Assembly: GCA_949987705.1 (NCBI GenBank) | Contig: OX465281.1 | Location: 225,465,978 to 225,529,977 of the forward strand | Direction: 5' to 3' | Length of the DNA stretch: 64,000 bases | From: Thereva unica | Taxonomy: Eukaryota; Arthropoda; Insecta; Diptera; Therevidae | In this document: positions 48,443-60,716 of the stretch, piece by piece | Numbering within the stretch: the stretch's first letter is position 1 | Layout: each line of letters starts with the position of its first letter | The notes under the pieces: generated by a model | Told to the model about the DNA's origin: nothing | Databases searched by the model: none | The model's input: only the letters and a program-made list of their open reading frames with translations | Position numbers and translations under genes: made by a program

Positions 48443-50699
48443 AATTTTATAGATTGGTTTCTTAATTAACTAAAAACTAACACTGGCACATGAAAAAACA
48501 TTTATACAAGCAAAAATTGGCGCCACTTGAGCTAATAGAACGATTTTTTTTTTTAATTTAATAATATCGTATATATAATAGCGTCACAATAATTCCTAAC
48601 CTAAAAATTTTGGCGGTTTTATTCACAGTAGACCATTAGAACACACTTATTACCTAAAATAAAACCGTGATTTTATCCAAATTTCTGAACACTCTTCAAC
48701 GATCGAAGTCTTTGATCTGAATTTTCAGATAACGATTTTCGTACGATTTCCCGAATTTTTACACGCTCAGTACACAATCGATGAATGACATAATAATGGA
48801 GTAGTGAATAACAACAACAACAACAACAAAAAATACACACAGAATTCACTTTAAAATTTCACCTGTGCAAACCTGAGGCTAGTTTAGTTTTTTTTTTGCT
48901 GCCTACATTTAATAAAAGTTCAAGAAACTGAATTTCGGGTAAAAAGGGTTTCGCTTTCGGCCGGTTGGAATTAATTTGCGTAATTAATCAAATTGTAATT
49001 TTTTTTACGTTGGTCTGTTTTTTTTTTTTGGAATAGTGTTGTTTAAAAAAAAATCCAGTAAATTTTTGCTCTACAACCAAATTCGCGCAATAACCGCCCC
49101 GCGCTCCAGTCCGACAGGTAACGACAGTGCTATAGACACATGCACAAGGTCTCACCTGCGCAAATTACCATGTACAAAGTTCGAACACGATTGGTTTCTT
49201 ATAGAAAAATATAGTTAATAACTGAAGTGTGTTTTTTTTGTGTTATTCTTCTTCGCTAATATAATCCGACACAAAACCGCGCGGTCTTAATACTCTACTA
49301 ATAATTACCCGGCCAAATCAGTTTCACCTTCAGCCATATACACAAAACAAGACTCTTGAACTGTGCTAGAACTGCGGATGGAATATTGTGTAGCGTAGAA
49401 AGATGCCCACAAAAAAAATAACATCTACATTAAATTTCTACGGTGATTCTTCACGGAAATTTTGAAGCTCTGTGTGTTGTACCTGATGTGATGATAACAA
49501 AAAAAAAAAAAAAAAAAACATATGAAATTCGCAACGTTTTCTTATACCCCGAGCTGAGCAGAGAAAAAACAAAAAAAAAATACTAATTGTGTGCTCGCCG
49601 CGTATACCTCTTTCAAAACGTAGTTACAGGTATCTTGAGGTGCCCCGTGTGGTTAAGGTGTATTAATCGACTGATGGCTGAGACACCTATATGTACTTGC
49701 TAGAACTGATAACGTTTGGTCTATGTTTTTTGTTCAACTTCGCAGTCAATGTGTTTGTTTGATAACAAACGGCAAAAAGCTTTTTATCACAGGTGTGATA
49801 CTAAGGTATCGATAAAGAGAATAACATAAAATCCATTTTGATTGTATTGCGTGAGATTGATAAGTATCGACAGGTGATTTTTTTTTCGTCAGGTACAACA
49901 AATGGCAACATTTTTCTTTCGGTCAAAAAAACGTGTCTTAAGTAACATTAAAATACCTGAAATGAAATTAAATCGGTTATCATAATCCCTTTCGATAACA
50001 CACCTTATTAATTTTATTTTTATATAACCAAATTTTTTTTCTTATTAACTCTCTTATCAAAGGTCATCAGGCGCCAGCTCTTGGCCATTATTTGGAGCTT
50101 ATAGCATTTTTTTTTATTAGGCGGAAATTCATATTCTGCGTGCGTTCGAAGTTTTAAGTCTTGTGTTGTTGCTGTTTCATAAAAGATGCCGCTTTTTTCA
50201 TGTCAACACAACAAAATCACATTTGCAGATTCTAGATTATTTTTTTCGCATACGTGCTTTGGAATGCAGGTTAAGCTCATGAATTATTTTTTTTTCTAAA
50301 TATTAACCAGCTTAAAACTTTCTTGTTGAGGAATTCCATAATCCAGATTATGGTATGATATCCGAGATAGAAGAAGGAGATTAAGATCATAATGGACAAT
50401 GAAAATCCATTTTTGTTTTTAAGGTTTAGAAATATGTATAGTCGAAATGCTGTCCAAAGTCGTGACCTAGAAGTAATAATACAATGGAATGACAGTTCTT
50501 AAAAAATTGAGGTATGAATAATGAAAATTTAAGTTATTGTTTAAATTTTTTTTGAAATAATTTTCTGGTAACAATTAAATGTTCTTTTTCGAAACATAAA
50601 TATAATAGCTATTACTCGCGCTTTGAAATGGGGAGACATGTGTAAACTGATTCTTGATAATGACGCCTTTCACCTATCATTACCGATGACCTTCACGTT
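48443..50699. other. Upstream region of exon 1; possible 5' UTR and promoter, plus simple repeats
   Basis: Contains an (AAC)n microsatellite at 48809-48832 and an A run at about 49498-49518. The minus strand has donor-like CAG/GTGAGA near 49155. The transcription start cannot be placed from sequence alone. Confidence 0.35.
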
Positions 50700-50919
50700 C
50701 CCAGTAGGACCTGTAAGCTTACAGAACTACTGAAATAAGCACTTACTAGTAAGGGGTAGACCTTACCATACCCCTTATAGAAGTGCTTATTTTTACACAC
50801 GAGGTCATAGGAGGTCAGGCCTTACTTTTTTACTTTCCTTAGTGTACTTACAGAACTTCTCTACTGTTACTAGTAAGTGCTCTTTTCAGTACTTCCGTAA
50901 GCTTACAAGTCCTACTGGG
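50700..50919. mobile_element. 220-bp foldback MITE
   Basis: The ends CCCAGTAGGACCTGTAAGCT and the inverted AGCTTACAAGTCCTACTGGG, with a further inverted block CACTTACTAGTAA, form arms of about 50 bp. No clear target duplication or coding capacity. Confidence 0.7.
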
Positions 50920-51800
50920 GTATTATAAAAATATGAAAACAAATGAGTCATCGGGCGAATTCTAACCTTACCATCTGCCTTCTCTTGTAATGGGTTATAT
51001 AAGGGTTCATCTAACACCAAATAAAATATGAGTACCCCTTACCAGATGACTACTTATATCAGTGCTCCATCGGTAAGTGCTGCCTGGAATTCCTGCTGGG
51101 GTCCAGACCTTGTTACACAATATTACTAGCCAGAAAGTGGCGTATGAAAATGGGGTAGTTTTAACCTCTTAAGGGTTGAAAATAATTTATTTTTGCCTAA
51201 CAGTACCCCCACAATCGAATTTGAAGCATAAACTTGAAAAAAAGTAATTTTTACAATTTTTCTATTTTTAGCCGATTTAGGGGTGGTTTCAACCCTTTAG
51301 GGTTACCCCTTATCATAAAGTTCGCCTTGATTTAATACAAATCAGCCACCTTCGCAAATAAATATTACAAAAAGTGTATTTCATTGCATTAGTTTTTATT
51401 ATTATTGAAATAATCGCGAAAACGCCCTAAAAAGGGGTGTTCTTTGCATTTTTAAGGGTGACGCCCATGTTTTAGGACCGCGGGACCCTGATTTTCGTGA
51501 TCAGCGACCCCAAAAACCTTTAGGGTTCGATTTTCTTAACGGTGTTATTTTGGAACACCCCCCCCACCGCGTTTTGAATGGACTATATCGGCTGCAGGAT
51601 ATACATTATATGGCTGGCTGCAGCAATTTGATTTTTTGAATGATGTGTTGCCAATTCTGCGCAGCTGGCTGAATTTTTGAATGCAGCCATATGAAATTAG
51701 TTGTAAGAATTATTACGAAAAAACGTGGGGCACATACATGATTGATACGAATGATTTCTCAACTCAGCTACTGTACACTCGTACTTGTCTCTAGCATGCG
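50920..51800. other. No supported gene; unassigned repeat-like sequence
   Basis: Phrases such as GGTTTCAACCCTTTAGGGTT and CCTTTAGGGTTCG suggest an old dispersed repeat, but no boundaries are visible. Confidence 0.4.
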
Positions 51801-53690
51801 CACCACGTTTTTTCGTTATGAACGAGTTCTTCCAAAGAGCAGGGAAGTACCCTTTATCCAGGGATTTTTGAAAAAGGGTTTTAAGTGGAGACTGGACAGG
51901 AATTAAGGACAGCAGGAGGAATACCGTCGGGGCCAGAAGTGGAGTCGAATGGGAGTTCGTCGATATGTTTCACTATATCACCACTGGTAATTGAGAGAGG
52001 TAAAAAATGAGCCCCTCCGTTAGTAATTCCTAACGAAAATTATTGTCGTTAGGCTGAAAGTTAGAAGATGAGAAAGATTGACGCAAAAATGTTGCAAATC
52101 GTAGGCTTCTCACAGTTAGACCAGTTCGTTTGTTCATAGTACTTTTTTCTTAGAGTTGACAAATTTGAAGAAGTTTCTAGGATCAGTAAACACATTATCT
52201 CTCATACTGCTAAGATACTCACGATGCAGAGCGAAAGAGAGTGAACGAATTGGTTATAGTAATTGGGCTGGCATACACGGATCGTAATATCAACACCAAA
52301 AAAACCGGTTTTTTATGATACTCTCGGCGTACATGGGTATTTATTTTACAGAGAGTAGCTTTATTATCCCTACACGGAATATCTATATGTGTGCACAACC
52401 CGAACGCGAATAACAAAGAGATATGTCAATATCAGACCCAAAGAAGAAGAAGATAAGAAGAAACATTTGTGCATGTGTTAGTTTTCACGCCAAAAATTTC
52501 TGTTCAAAAAGTTGCAACAACTTTCTCTCTTCCTTTTGCCCCTCTGTCCAGGAAACCGGTTTTTTAGTCTTGACGTTATGATCCGTGTATGCCACCCCAT
52601 TGATAAATGAATTGAGACTCGTAGAATCATTTATCTTTAAATAGGTTTTCCAGAGCCTTCTGAACCAAGATGGAGAAGAACTGGGCAATTTTTGGGGCTC
52701 ATAAGATAAGCAAGAAACGAGGGCTTCGTAGATATAGTACGCCATAAAACCGTGCCACATCGTCATCCAACTCATTTGCGGAAAGTAAATTGTTGAAATC
52801 AATCGTGGCAAGTTTAGATGACGGTTCACTAAGGTTATCCTTTTTAAAGTTAAAGGAATGGGTTACAACCTCCGGACAAGTATTTTTTGAATTGAAGCAA
52901 TAGTTAAGCAAGAAGGAGGGTGGTAATTTTCAACAGACATCATGACTACTGGACTGATTCAACAGTAATGTTGACTGAGTCAGTAAAGACTATAAGATCC
53001 AATTGCCTCCCTAATACATTAGTCACACCGCTCATTTGATTCAAGCCAAGTTAGAATAAGAAATAGAAAAAGCAGGATTTCGTAGAATTACGGTTGCCTT
53101 CAAGAAGGTAGTTATCGTCATCTGCGACATACACCCACGGAATATTGGGTAAACTGAAATAACCTAGAAGAAGTAGCTCATCATTAGTGTTCATCAAAGT
53201 CAGAATGAGATCAACATAAGAGATGAGAATACCATAGAGGTTATTACCCCCATCGTCAAGTGTGCTTAACATATCTGGTGGGATATAGCAGCACAGCAGG
53301 AAGAAATTCATTTTAGAAAGGGAGCTTTTAAGAGCAACAAGCTTGACGTCAAGGTGGCTAGAGAAACTACATAGGAAGCGAAATTGGGGTACAAGTAAGA
53401 TGGCTTCTACAAGCAACAACTAGGCCACCCCCATGAGCTTCCGAGTCAGTGTGACGGTCCCTCCGAAAGACTTGGTAGGAGGAATCGAAAAGTTCAGCAA
53501 TGAGAATACCCACATGGAGTCAGGTTTCAGTGAATGCTACGACATCGAGACCACTGGCAAGCGAGGCCTAAAGGATGCCTTTAGTTTTTGACCTGGTCCC
53601 CCTTGCATTCTGGTAGTAGAGCGAAAGCCTCTCGAGTTTTTTTATATCTGAGGAACACCCGAAGTTGAAGTTTTTACCTGATGAGATTGA
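51800..53690 (-). mobile_element. Degenerate LINE family B, endonuclease to start of reverse transcriptase
   Basis: Read downward: endonuclease start LYYQNARGTRSKTKGIL (about 53640-53590); ASGLDVVAFTET; FFLLCCYIPPDML (about 53300); LLLGYFSLPNIPWV (about 53150); a linker FNFKKDNLSEPSSKLATIDF (about 52850); WFRRLWKTYLKIND; a REYLSSMRDNVFTDPRNFFK-like stretch (about 52230-52160); and SGPDGIPPAVL at the start of the reverse transcriptase (about 51925). It is broken by stops and by a MITE at 52265-52598. Confidence 0.8.
52265..52598. mobile_element. 334-bp MITE inserted in LINE family B
   Basis: GGGCTGGCATACACGGATC at the left is matched by its complement (GATCCGTGTATGCCACCCC) at the right, followed inside by inverted AAAAACCGGTTT blocks. 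ATT flanks both sides. The LINE reading resumes on either side. Confidence 0.75.
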
Positions 53691-54800
53691 CCAGCAGGTC
53701 AGAAACCAGGGTCTAAGACAATCTCGGCAGTAACAGGCGGTGCAAACAAAATAAAAGATGCAACTGGCTTGAAGGCCTTGCTAATCCTTCTGCAATGAAC
53801 TGTTCCGGTATCTTATATATTAATAGGCAAACAAAAAGTTTGTACACGCTAAGGCTTTTTTGTTCGTGGACCGATTTCGTTTAAATTTTCAGAAAATGTT
53901 CTTTTTATGGCATAGTTTTGTAATAAGGAATTTCAACGAAATCGATTCACGAATAAAAAAGTTATAGCGATTTTAATTTTTCGGATTTTAAAAAGCCGTT
54001 GGAAAATTTGAATTTTTTGTGAGCGTCAATGTAGAGCTGAGTAGCCTACGATTGACACAAATGCCGTTTCAGTCAAGCGAATGAGAAACAGAGAAAAACA
54101 AGCGTTTGTGTGGATTTTTGGCGGCATAACTGACATAAAAAAACTCGGTCACTATGTGCGTGCATTGAAATGAAATGTTTGTTGATGGTGTTGCACCTTT
54201 AGAAATTTTGACTGATTCTTTTAAATGTGCTTTGAATGTTATTCCGGTTAATTTTGATTCGTTTTCGTGTGGTTCTTTTATATGAGTTGTCATTTTTGTC
54301 GTGCCAAACATTTTCTGACTGAAGTAACTTTACGTAATACTGAGGCATTTTCTTTGTGTTGTCATAAAGGCAAAGTTAATTTAATCTACCTCCACTTTCT
54401 CAAAATTACTTTTTCAATAATTTTTTTGAAGGATTAACTTCGAATGAAAGTGGTATTAAAAATCGTTCTAAATTTTTTTTTGCAAATATTCGTTCGTATA
54501 ATGCTGCCTTTGCAATGATTAGCTCTGAGTGTAATTTGTCAAATGACACTGTAAATGTCATTTATCATTTTACCACATAGCCAAGCAAGACGTCATGGAT
54601 GCGATTAAAATAATCCTGGGAAATTTTAGATGCTCTGGAGCGACAATGGAAATGTTGCGAATAATTTTTTTTAAATAAAAATATTTAAATTGAATTTAAA
54701 ATCGAACAAATCGTGAATTTTATATATTTATTGTTTTTGTGACCGAATTTCGGTAACGGGCATCCCAACTAGTCTATGTATTATTCCTATTCGCAGATAG
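53690..54800. other. No supported gene; unassigned sequence
   Basis: AT-rich. An 80-codon minus-strand frame at 54311-54069 has no recognised motif. Confidence 0.4.
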
Positions 54801-54806
54801 ACTCCG

Positions 54807-54977
54807 TCTTAGTTTCCGGAGATAATCTCGAGATGAATATATTTAAAGGCCTAGGTACCGTAACCAGAGGGGTGCAAGGCTCAAGAAGGAACTATAACTT
54901 CGGCAACCGCTGGACTATTAACTACTAGAAGCGGAGGGGTTGCTACCCAAACCGGCATAGAGGTCGTCTCAGTCCCT
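54807..54977 (+). repeat. 171-bp direct repeat, left copy
   Basis: Matches 55503-55673 with only two differences seen by eye. It begins TCTTAGTTTCCGGAGATAAT. The two copies flank the gypsy reverse transcriptase remnant. Confidence 0.85.
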
Positions 54978-54984
54978 CAGTTGT

Positions 54985-55440
54985 CGACTTCCGAAAAGTC
55001 AATGAAAAGACTATAGATGACACTTACCCTTTGCCAAAAATTGAGGATTCCTGGACCAGCTCGGTCACCCTAGGTATTTCATAACCCTCGAATTTGCCAG
55101 TACCTATCATCAAGTACTGGTACAACCACAAGACCGACCTAACATGGTATTCATTACCAGCTATGGTCACTATTTAAGTGCAAAGGTCTCATCGGCTCAT
55201 GTATTACGTCCTCACAGGTCCGCAAGGTCTCGAATTTTTTGTCTACCTTGATGACATCGTCATCTAACGTAGTAACCTTGAGGACCATAATAGTAAACTA
55301 CGAAGAGTCATGGACCCATTACGAGAAATCCTTAGACTACAACAGGAAAAATGTCAGTTTCTCCGGGAAACGGTGGTTACTTGGGTAAACTTTCCTTGGA
55401 GAAAGGAGCCTTGCCAGACCCATGGTACAATAATTACAAG
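54985..55440 (+). mobile_element. Ty3/gypsy reverse transcriptase remnant
   Basis: Frame-shifted fragments on the plus strand include DFRKVNEKTIDDTYPLPKIE, YHQVLVQPQDRP-like sequence, a GHY block and GPQGLEFFVYLDDIVI. The last carries the catalytic YLDD motif of gypsy-type reverse transcriptases. Stops, frameshifts and deletions make it inactive. No LTRs are recognised. Confidence 0.8.
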
Positions 55441-55502
55441 GTAAGCTCATAAGGACCCCGTGACGTCACTCAGATCATAGTTCACAAAGGAAAAAAGCTC
55501 TC

Positions 55503-55673
55503 TCTTAGTTTCCGGAGATAATCTCGAGATGAATATATTTAAAGGCCTATGTACCGTAACCAGAGGGGTGCAAGGCTCAAGAAGGAACTATAACTTCGGC
55601 AACCGCTGGACTATTAACTATTAGAAGCGGAGGGGTTGCTACCCAAACCGGCATAGAGGTCGTCTCAGTCCCT
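55503..55673 (+). repeat. 171-bp direct repeat, right copy
   Basis: Near-identical to 54807-54977 and offset by 696 bp. Sequence to the right (CGACCGAAGGACCGTTCACT) continues differently from the left copy, as expected for a duplicated or rearranged internal segment. Confidence 0.85.
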
Positions 55674-57040
55674 GGAACTTCCGCGACCGAAGGACCGTTC
55701 ACTAACATTGGCAAAGAGGATGATACCGAGACCGGCTTTGTGGTCAGCTCTGTAAATGAAACACAGGTCGAGGAACTCAAGCTGACGCCATTGCCAATGC
55801 GTTATTTTTATTTTTTCTATTTTTGCAACGCGCCTTACTACTTGACATGGATGACTTTAACGAAAGGAGGAGCATCCGCGGGGCTACTCGAAGAAGAAGG
55901 CTGCTCCCCAACCTGCAGGGCGACAACAGACGGGGAAATCTTTCTATTAAAGACGCCTTCAAATTTTGAAGCCAGAAAGCTCAAGGCGTTATTGATTTTG
56001 AATCAATGCTGAATACAGCGATTCAATATCAGCTCGAACACGCTTCGTACTCCTTTTAATGTCATCCAATACAGAATGAAGAGAAGCCGAGGAGTAGGAA
56101 GTGCTTTAGAGTTATTGTACATAGATGTAGCTTCTAAAATGAGTTTTCTATTAAGCCCCGATTTTGAAAATTCAACAATTTCAGATACAACTTCCCCAAC
56201 TTATAGGGAAGTTCAATAGCATTTTAAGCAAAAATTTGAGAAGAAGTATGTATGTATGTGTGTACGTACGTATGAGGTCATTTTTTCCTGCACGATATCG
56301 CCCGAACCAAAACAGATAATGACTTCGTTGGGATGTCGTTCGAAGCGTATTAACGGAAATATGATCTGAAAAGATTTTTATAAAATTTGGTCGAGCCGTT
56401 TTTTGTTTTAAACCACATAAGTGATTTTTGTACCTGCACGATACTGCGTAAACCAAAAACTATATCGACATCTTTGAGGAGCCGACAGAGGAATATTAGC
56501 GAAAAAAGGTTCTGAAAAAAATTTCTTAACATTCGGTTGGGTCTTTTCTTTGTTAAAATGAAAAAACTTCGGCTAAGAGTTAGAAAGACCTTAAATTGAT
56601 GTTTTGCTATTTTCTAATAAACTCGATTGAATGATACCCGTTCTAAACTTGATATTTTTTGTATTATGCACAGCCATATCTTTCCAACAAAACATCCCTT
56701 GTCAAAATCCGACACTCTTTAAAAATCGTACAAAATTAAGAATTGTCCTACAGTTTCAGGAAATTGCGGTTCATCCCGGAATTTCCAGTAGTTACAGAAA
56801 AATTGGATCTTTTTAGTCAAGTCTGACAAGTAGTTTATATTGATTAATTTTGTACATATCTAAGGATAGCTTTGGAGTTTCCAAAAGGAGTCATTCGCCT
56901 CAGTTTATCAGCGGCGCTTCAACTCGCTTAATACAAATTCGAACACCCGCTCTAGTGTAGCGAACCAAGTAAGAATGAAATATTTATTTGCTAACATTCA
57001 GAAAAAAAATTTGTTGTCTGTAAAGAGGGTTTACGGACGA
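55674..57040. other. No supported gene; gypsy-adjacent and unassigned sequence
   Basis: A TATG/GTAC microsatellite lies at about 56246-56275. Frames at 55740-56012 (+) and 56456-56181 (-) are without motifs. Confidence 0.4.
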
Positions 57041-57044
57041 TTGT

Positions 57045-57990
57045 TTAACGTGACAACGTCATGAGAAAACATTGATGAAATGATTGCATACTTTTATTAA
57101 TAAAATTGAATCATTTATATTAAATTATCATTATTTTGTATGGATACAAAAAGGAGTGAAATGAAATATTCATTTTGATTGATAAATTAGCTTTTATTTG
57201 CACTAATGAATTCAAATATGTTTATTACTTTAATGAACAGATTATTTACAAGTAACAATGTGTAGTAACAAATTCATTTACAGCTTTTATACATGTCTGA
57301 TATTTAACTTCTTGCAATCTGTGTAATTCTGTTAAGGATAGGTAGATGATAGGAAAAGTATGAAATGAATGGGAGTGTTTCAAGTGTAATGTGCCTTGAA
57401 AAAGTCAAATCGAGGGTTGTTCCTCTCAGCGTTGTTGACTTAGTAACATCTGATGTCGAATGTGTTCGTTACGGACATCTCGCGTAGTCTGTGAGTCCTT
57501 CCCATCCCGTCCGTGTTTGAAGATAAAAGGCGCATCTTTTTCCGTGATGATGTACAAGCCGTCTATATTCGTTACCCAACTCAGCGCCACGTACACCAAC
57601 TGTTGTGGTTGCTCCGAGGAGTATTTATAAACAATAACAGTAAACGTCCCACCTTGCGACTTGTGAATGGTAATAGCACAAGCAGGAACGCAAGGAAACT
57701 GTTTTCGTTTGCATTTCACAGTTTTCGTCAGTGTAATGTTCACTATTTTCTTATACACCGGCACCCAGTTAGGAGACAGAGTGTTTGGCTTGCTTTGCTT
57801 ATTGTTGACAATTTGACAAATTTAATTTAATTAAATATTGACAATTTTAATCAAATTTTTAAGATTACTACGATCAAATTTTTAAAATTATTACGGGATA
57901 ACGGGACATAACGGGACATAACGGGACAATGAGTCATCATTTTTCGTGCATGCAGCCGGCGTTCATCGTTTTAATAGACGTTGTCACGTC
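57045..57990 (-). mobile_element. Helitron remnant with helicase C-terminus
   Basis: The minus-strand frame 57764-57426 encodes FPCVPACAITIHKSQGGTF, QQLVYVALSWVTNIDGLYII and a polar tail, the last conserved motifs of the Pif1-like helicase of Helitrons. The edges carry AACGTGACAACGTC (57047-57060) and GACGTTGTCACGT (57977-57989). CGGGACATAA tandem units lie at 57896-57930. The Rep domain and most of the helicase are missing. Confidence 0.8.
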
Positions 57991-58807
57991 AAAACAAATT
58001 CTCTAGAGCAATCTTGTGGATTTACCACTATTTTAGTTATTTGAACTTGCTTCTCTCAGAATTAGTTTGTCACCAGTTCTGATACTAGTCAATTTCCCAC
58101 TAGTGCCAAATGTATTACTATTTTGTAAGAAGTCAGTTTATACCGTCTACGTTCATCATAAAGGGAAGTTGATCGTGTGGACCGAAGATGTCAAACCCAC
58201 ATACCAACCAGTTTTCATTAGATAACATTTCAAATAGCTACAAATGTAAAAATTAGCTTAGCTAATTTTTTCAATTCTTATAGGCCATCGCCGCAATCGT
58301 CCGTAAAAGCCTCCTTTCGGCCCTTGATATGTAATGTATTATTAGTCAGTTAGTGATTTTTTCAGAACTAAAATATTTCATATATCATACAGCTCTTGGG
58401 TAAAATGTTCCTTATTTCCCCCTTGTATTCGCTACTGCTTAGCTGTATCACTACACTACTCAATTATCTCTAATTAATGTTTTTCAAAACTACATATTCA
58501 ATGTTTTAAGTCAATTGAAAAACTAAATAAAACGCGAATATGAACTAAAAATTCATCTACACCTCTTCCAATTGTAATTCAGAAGTATCAATTGTAATTC
58601 AGATTAGTCAATTGTATTTTAGAAAGTATCAATTGTAGTTCAGATTGTAGTTTCAGAAGATTTTAATTTGCTTCACAGTTAGCCTAAACATTCGCTCTAC
58701 ATCGTTTGCACGAATGGGTTATCAACTGGGAGACTTTAGAGATTGCGTCAGATAACACAGCTTAGCATTGAAACAGTAATAATGGGACGATATCATGCAT
58801 GATGGTG

Positions 58808-59258
58808 TCACAACACTAATAAGGCCTGTCCTACTATATGGTTCGGAAGAGTGGACATTGAAAAACGCAGACGAAGCATTGGTAGGAAGATTCGTTCGAT
58901 CTACAAAGGAATCTACAGGTTGATGGCGTTTGGAATAGAAGATACAACTCAGAGTTGTATAAAATCAGTAAGATTCCAAACGTTGTTAAAGTGATCAAAA
59001 TAAACAGACTACGATAGATTGGTCATGTCCAACGAGGTTGGGAGCGAAATTCGACAAAGATAATGTTGGGGAAAGTAACGCTAGGAAAACGGGAGACCAG
59101 GTCGTCAAAGAAAACATACATATAGATGACGTCGAGGATGACTTGAGACAGTTGAATATAAGAAACTGGGAACGTTGGGCCAGGGTTCGAGAATCATGGA
59201 GGCGAAAACTGAAAGAAGCAAAGGCCAACAATAGGCTATGGAGCTCCTGATGATGTGA
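58808..59258 (+). mobile_element. RTE-like LINE, 3' portion
   Basis: TLIRPVLLYGSEEWTLKNAD at 58813-58875, then broken frames, then a C-terminal frame with DDVEDDLRQLNIRNWERWAR and RESWRRKLKEAKANNRL (to 59247). Same family as 14150-14835. Confidence 0.8.
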
Positions 59259-59293
59259 TGATCATGTATGTTTTGGCTAGGAGAATATTTATT

Positions 59294-59645
59294 CTTTTTT
59301 TTTTTATATGATAAAACCAAGCTTAGGTGTAACCCTTTATACTACCAGTCCGTCATGTCGTTCAGTTCATGGTGCAATGTCTAGTAGTAAGCTTGGTTTG
59401 AAGAATAGAGGAGAATAGGAAAGGTTAGAGGGGGTCTGGAGGGTGTAAAAGAAAATGACGATGAACCTCACGTTTGAACTCTAAGGTGTTGTACGAGTTC
59501 GAAAATACTGACTGCGGGAGATTATACCATAGTCGAGATGTTCTATTCATAAACGAACTTCTAAACCATATTGTGCGTGAACGGGGTGGCTGTAGGGTAT
59601 GGGGGTGAGCCGAGCGGGCCAGTCTTGTGTTGCGGGAAAAGTATT
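59294..59645 (-). mobile_element. LINE family A, 5'-truncated 3' end
   Basis: The minus strand encodes MQYFSRNTRLARSAHPHTLQ, NRTSRLWYNLPQSVFSNSYN and EFKREVHRHFLLHPPDP, then a tail with AGTATAAAGGGTTACACCTA and a T run at 59294 on the plus strand. Confidence 0.85.
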
Positions 59646-60716
59646 GCAATGAAAGAAATTATTTGGTTAATTTACTGCATCAATGAGATGTATATTGAAA
59701 TTTTCTGAATTACACTTGATACTTTCTGAAATACAATTGACTAATCTGAATTACAATTGACGCTTTCTGAATTATCATTGAAAAAGGTGTAGGTCAACAT
59801 ATGTCCGATTAATATTAGTAGGCATTATACACTCTCCTATAGAAAACCGACAGATCTAAAATGAATCATATATGAATCATATTGTGTGGCTCTCCTGTGA
59901 TTTATGAAATGAGACATATTGTGATCATATTAGGAAACACCCGAGGTGGCGTTTTTAAACCCCCAGACGATTGACTATGAACTAAATTTAGACCTTAGAC
60001 AAATTAAAATAAAAGCTATTACAAATTTGTATTTTGAGCACGTCTGTGCTGAGCAAGAATCAAGTTATTAACGCTACAGAAAGAACAGGGGCGGCGCTTT
60101 CATAGGTGCGTATGGTGCACTTGCACCGGGCGCAATTAGTCAGGGGCGCAATGTCAGATATTAAGATTTAAAAAAAATTTCACAAATCTGTCACAGGGAA
60201 TTTTCATTTCTCCTCTTGCAGGAAGTTTCCAGAGGTTTTAGCTTCGAGATTCGAGAAATTCGGGAAAAAATCTCCCAAGTGAGAGAAAAATTTGGAGCAC
60301 TTTTTGAAATTTCTGTAAGAAGCACCATATTCACTCACACAAGAGAAAATTTGTTCCGATGGCTCTGTATTGTTTATTGGTATTTACTAGAGATGCGCCG
60401 AATATTCGGTTAGTTTGACGAATAATTACCGAATATTTGAATAGTATTATTTTAAGAGTTACACATGCTAAAGAGGCTTTATTCTGGAGCCGTACATAAG
60501 TAGTATTTGTAAATGAAACAAACACTTCTTTGTGTGACCATATTTATTCACAAAATCAAAAATTGAAAAATATGGGGATCCACACATGAGTCGACAGAAA
60601 CGAGACCGATTTGAAACTAGTTTGCAAATGCTTGCGTACGACTGTTCTTGTCGGTCGGAAGCAATATCAAGATAATTGCGTTGCATTCATTCCATTCATG
60701 GAATATTCCGTCAAGT

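Larger units (their letters stand above)
58557..59792. mobile_element. Inverted-repeat element carrying two LINE fragments
   Basis: Arms at 58557-58655 and about 59690-59792 are inverted copies starting CTACACCT. Each is built of short tandem units related to TCAATTGTAATTCAGA. Between them lie an RTE-like LINE fragment and a LINE family A 3' end, probably later insertions. Confidence 0.7.

Noticed and set aside
57426..57764. A host Pif1 helicase gene
   Set aside because: Only the C-terminal motifs are present, in the Helitron-specific form, with Helitron-like flanks and no upstream helicase domain.
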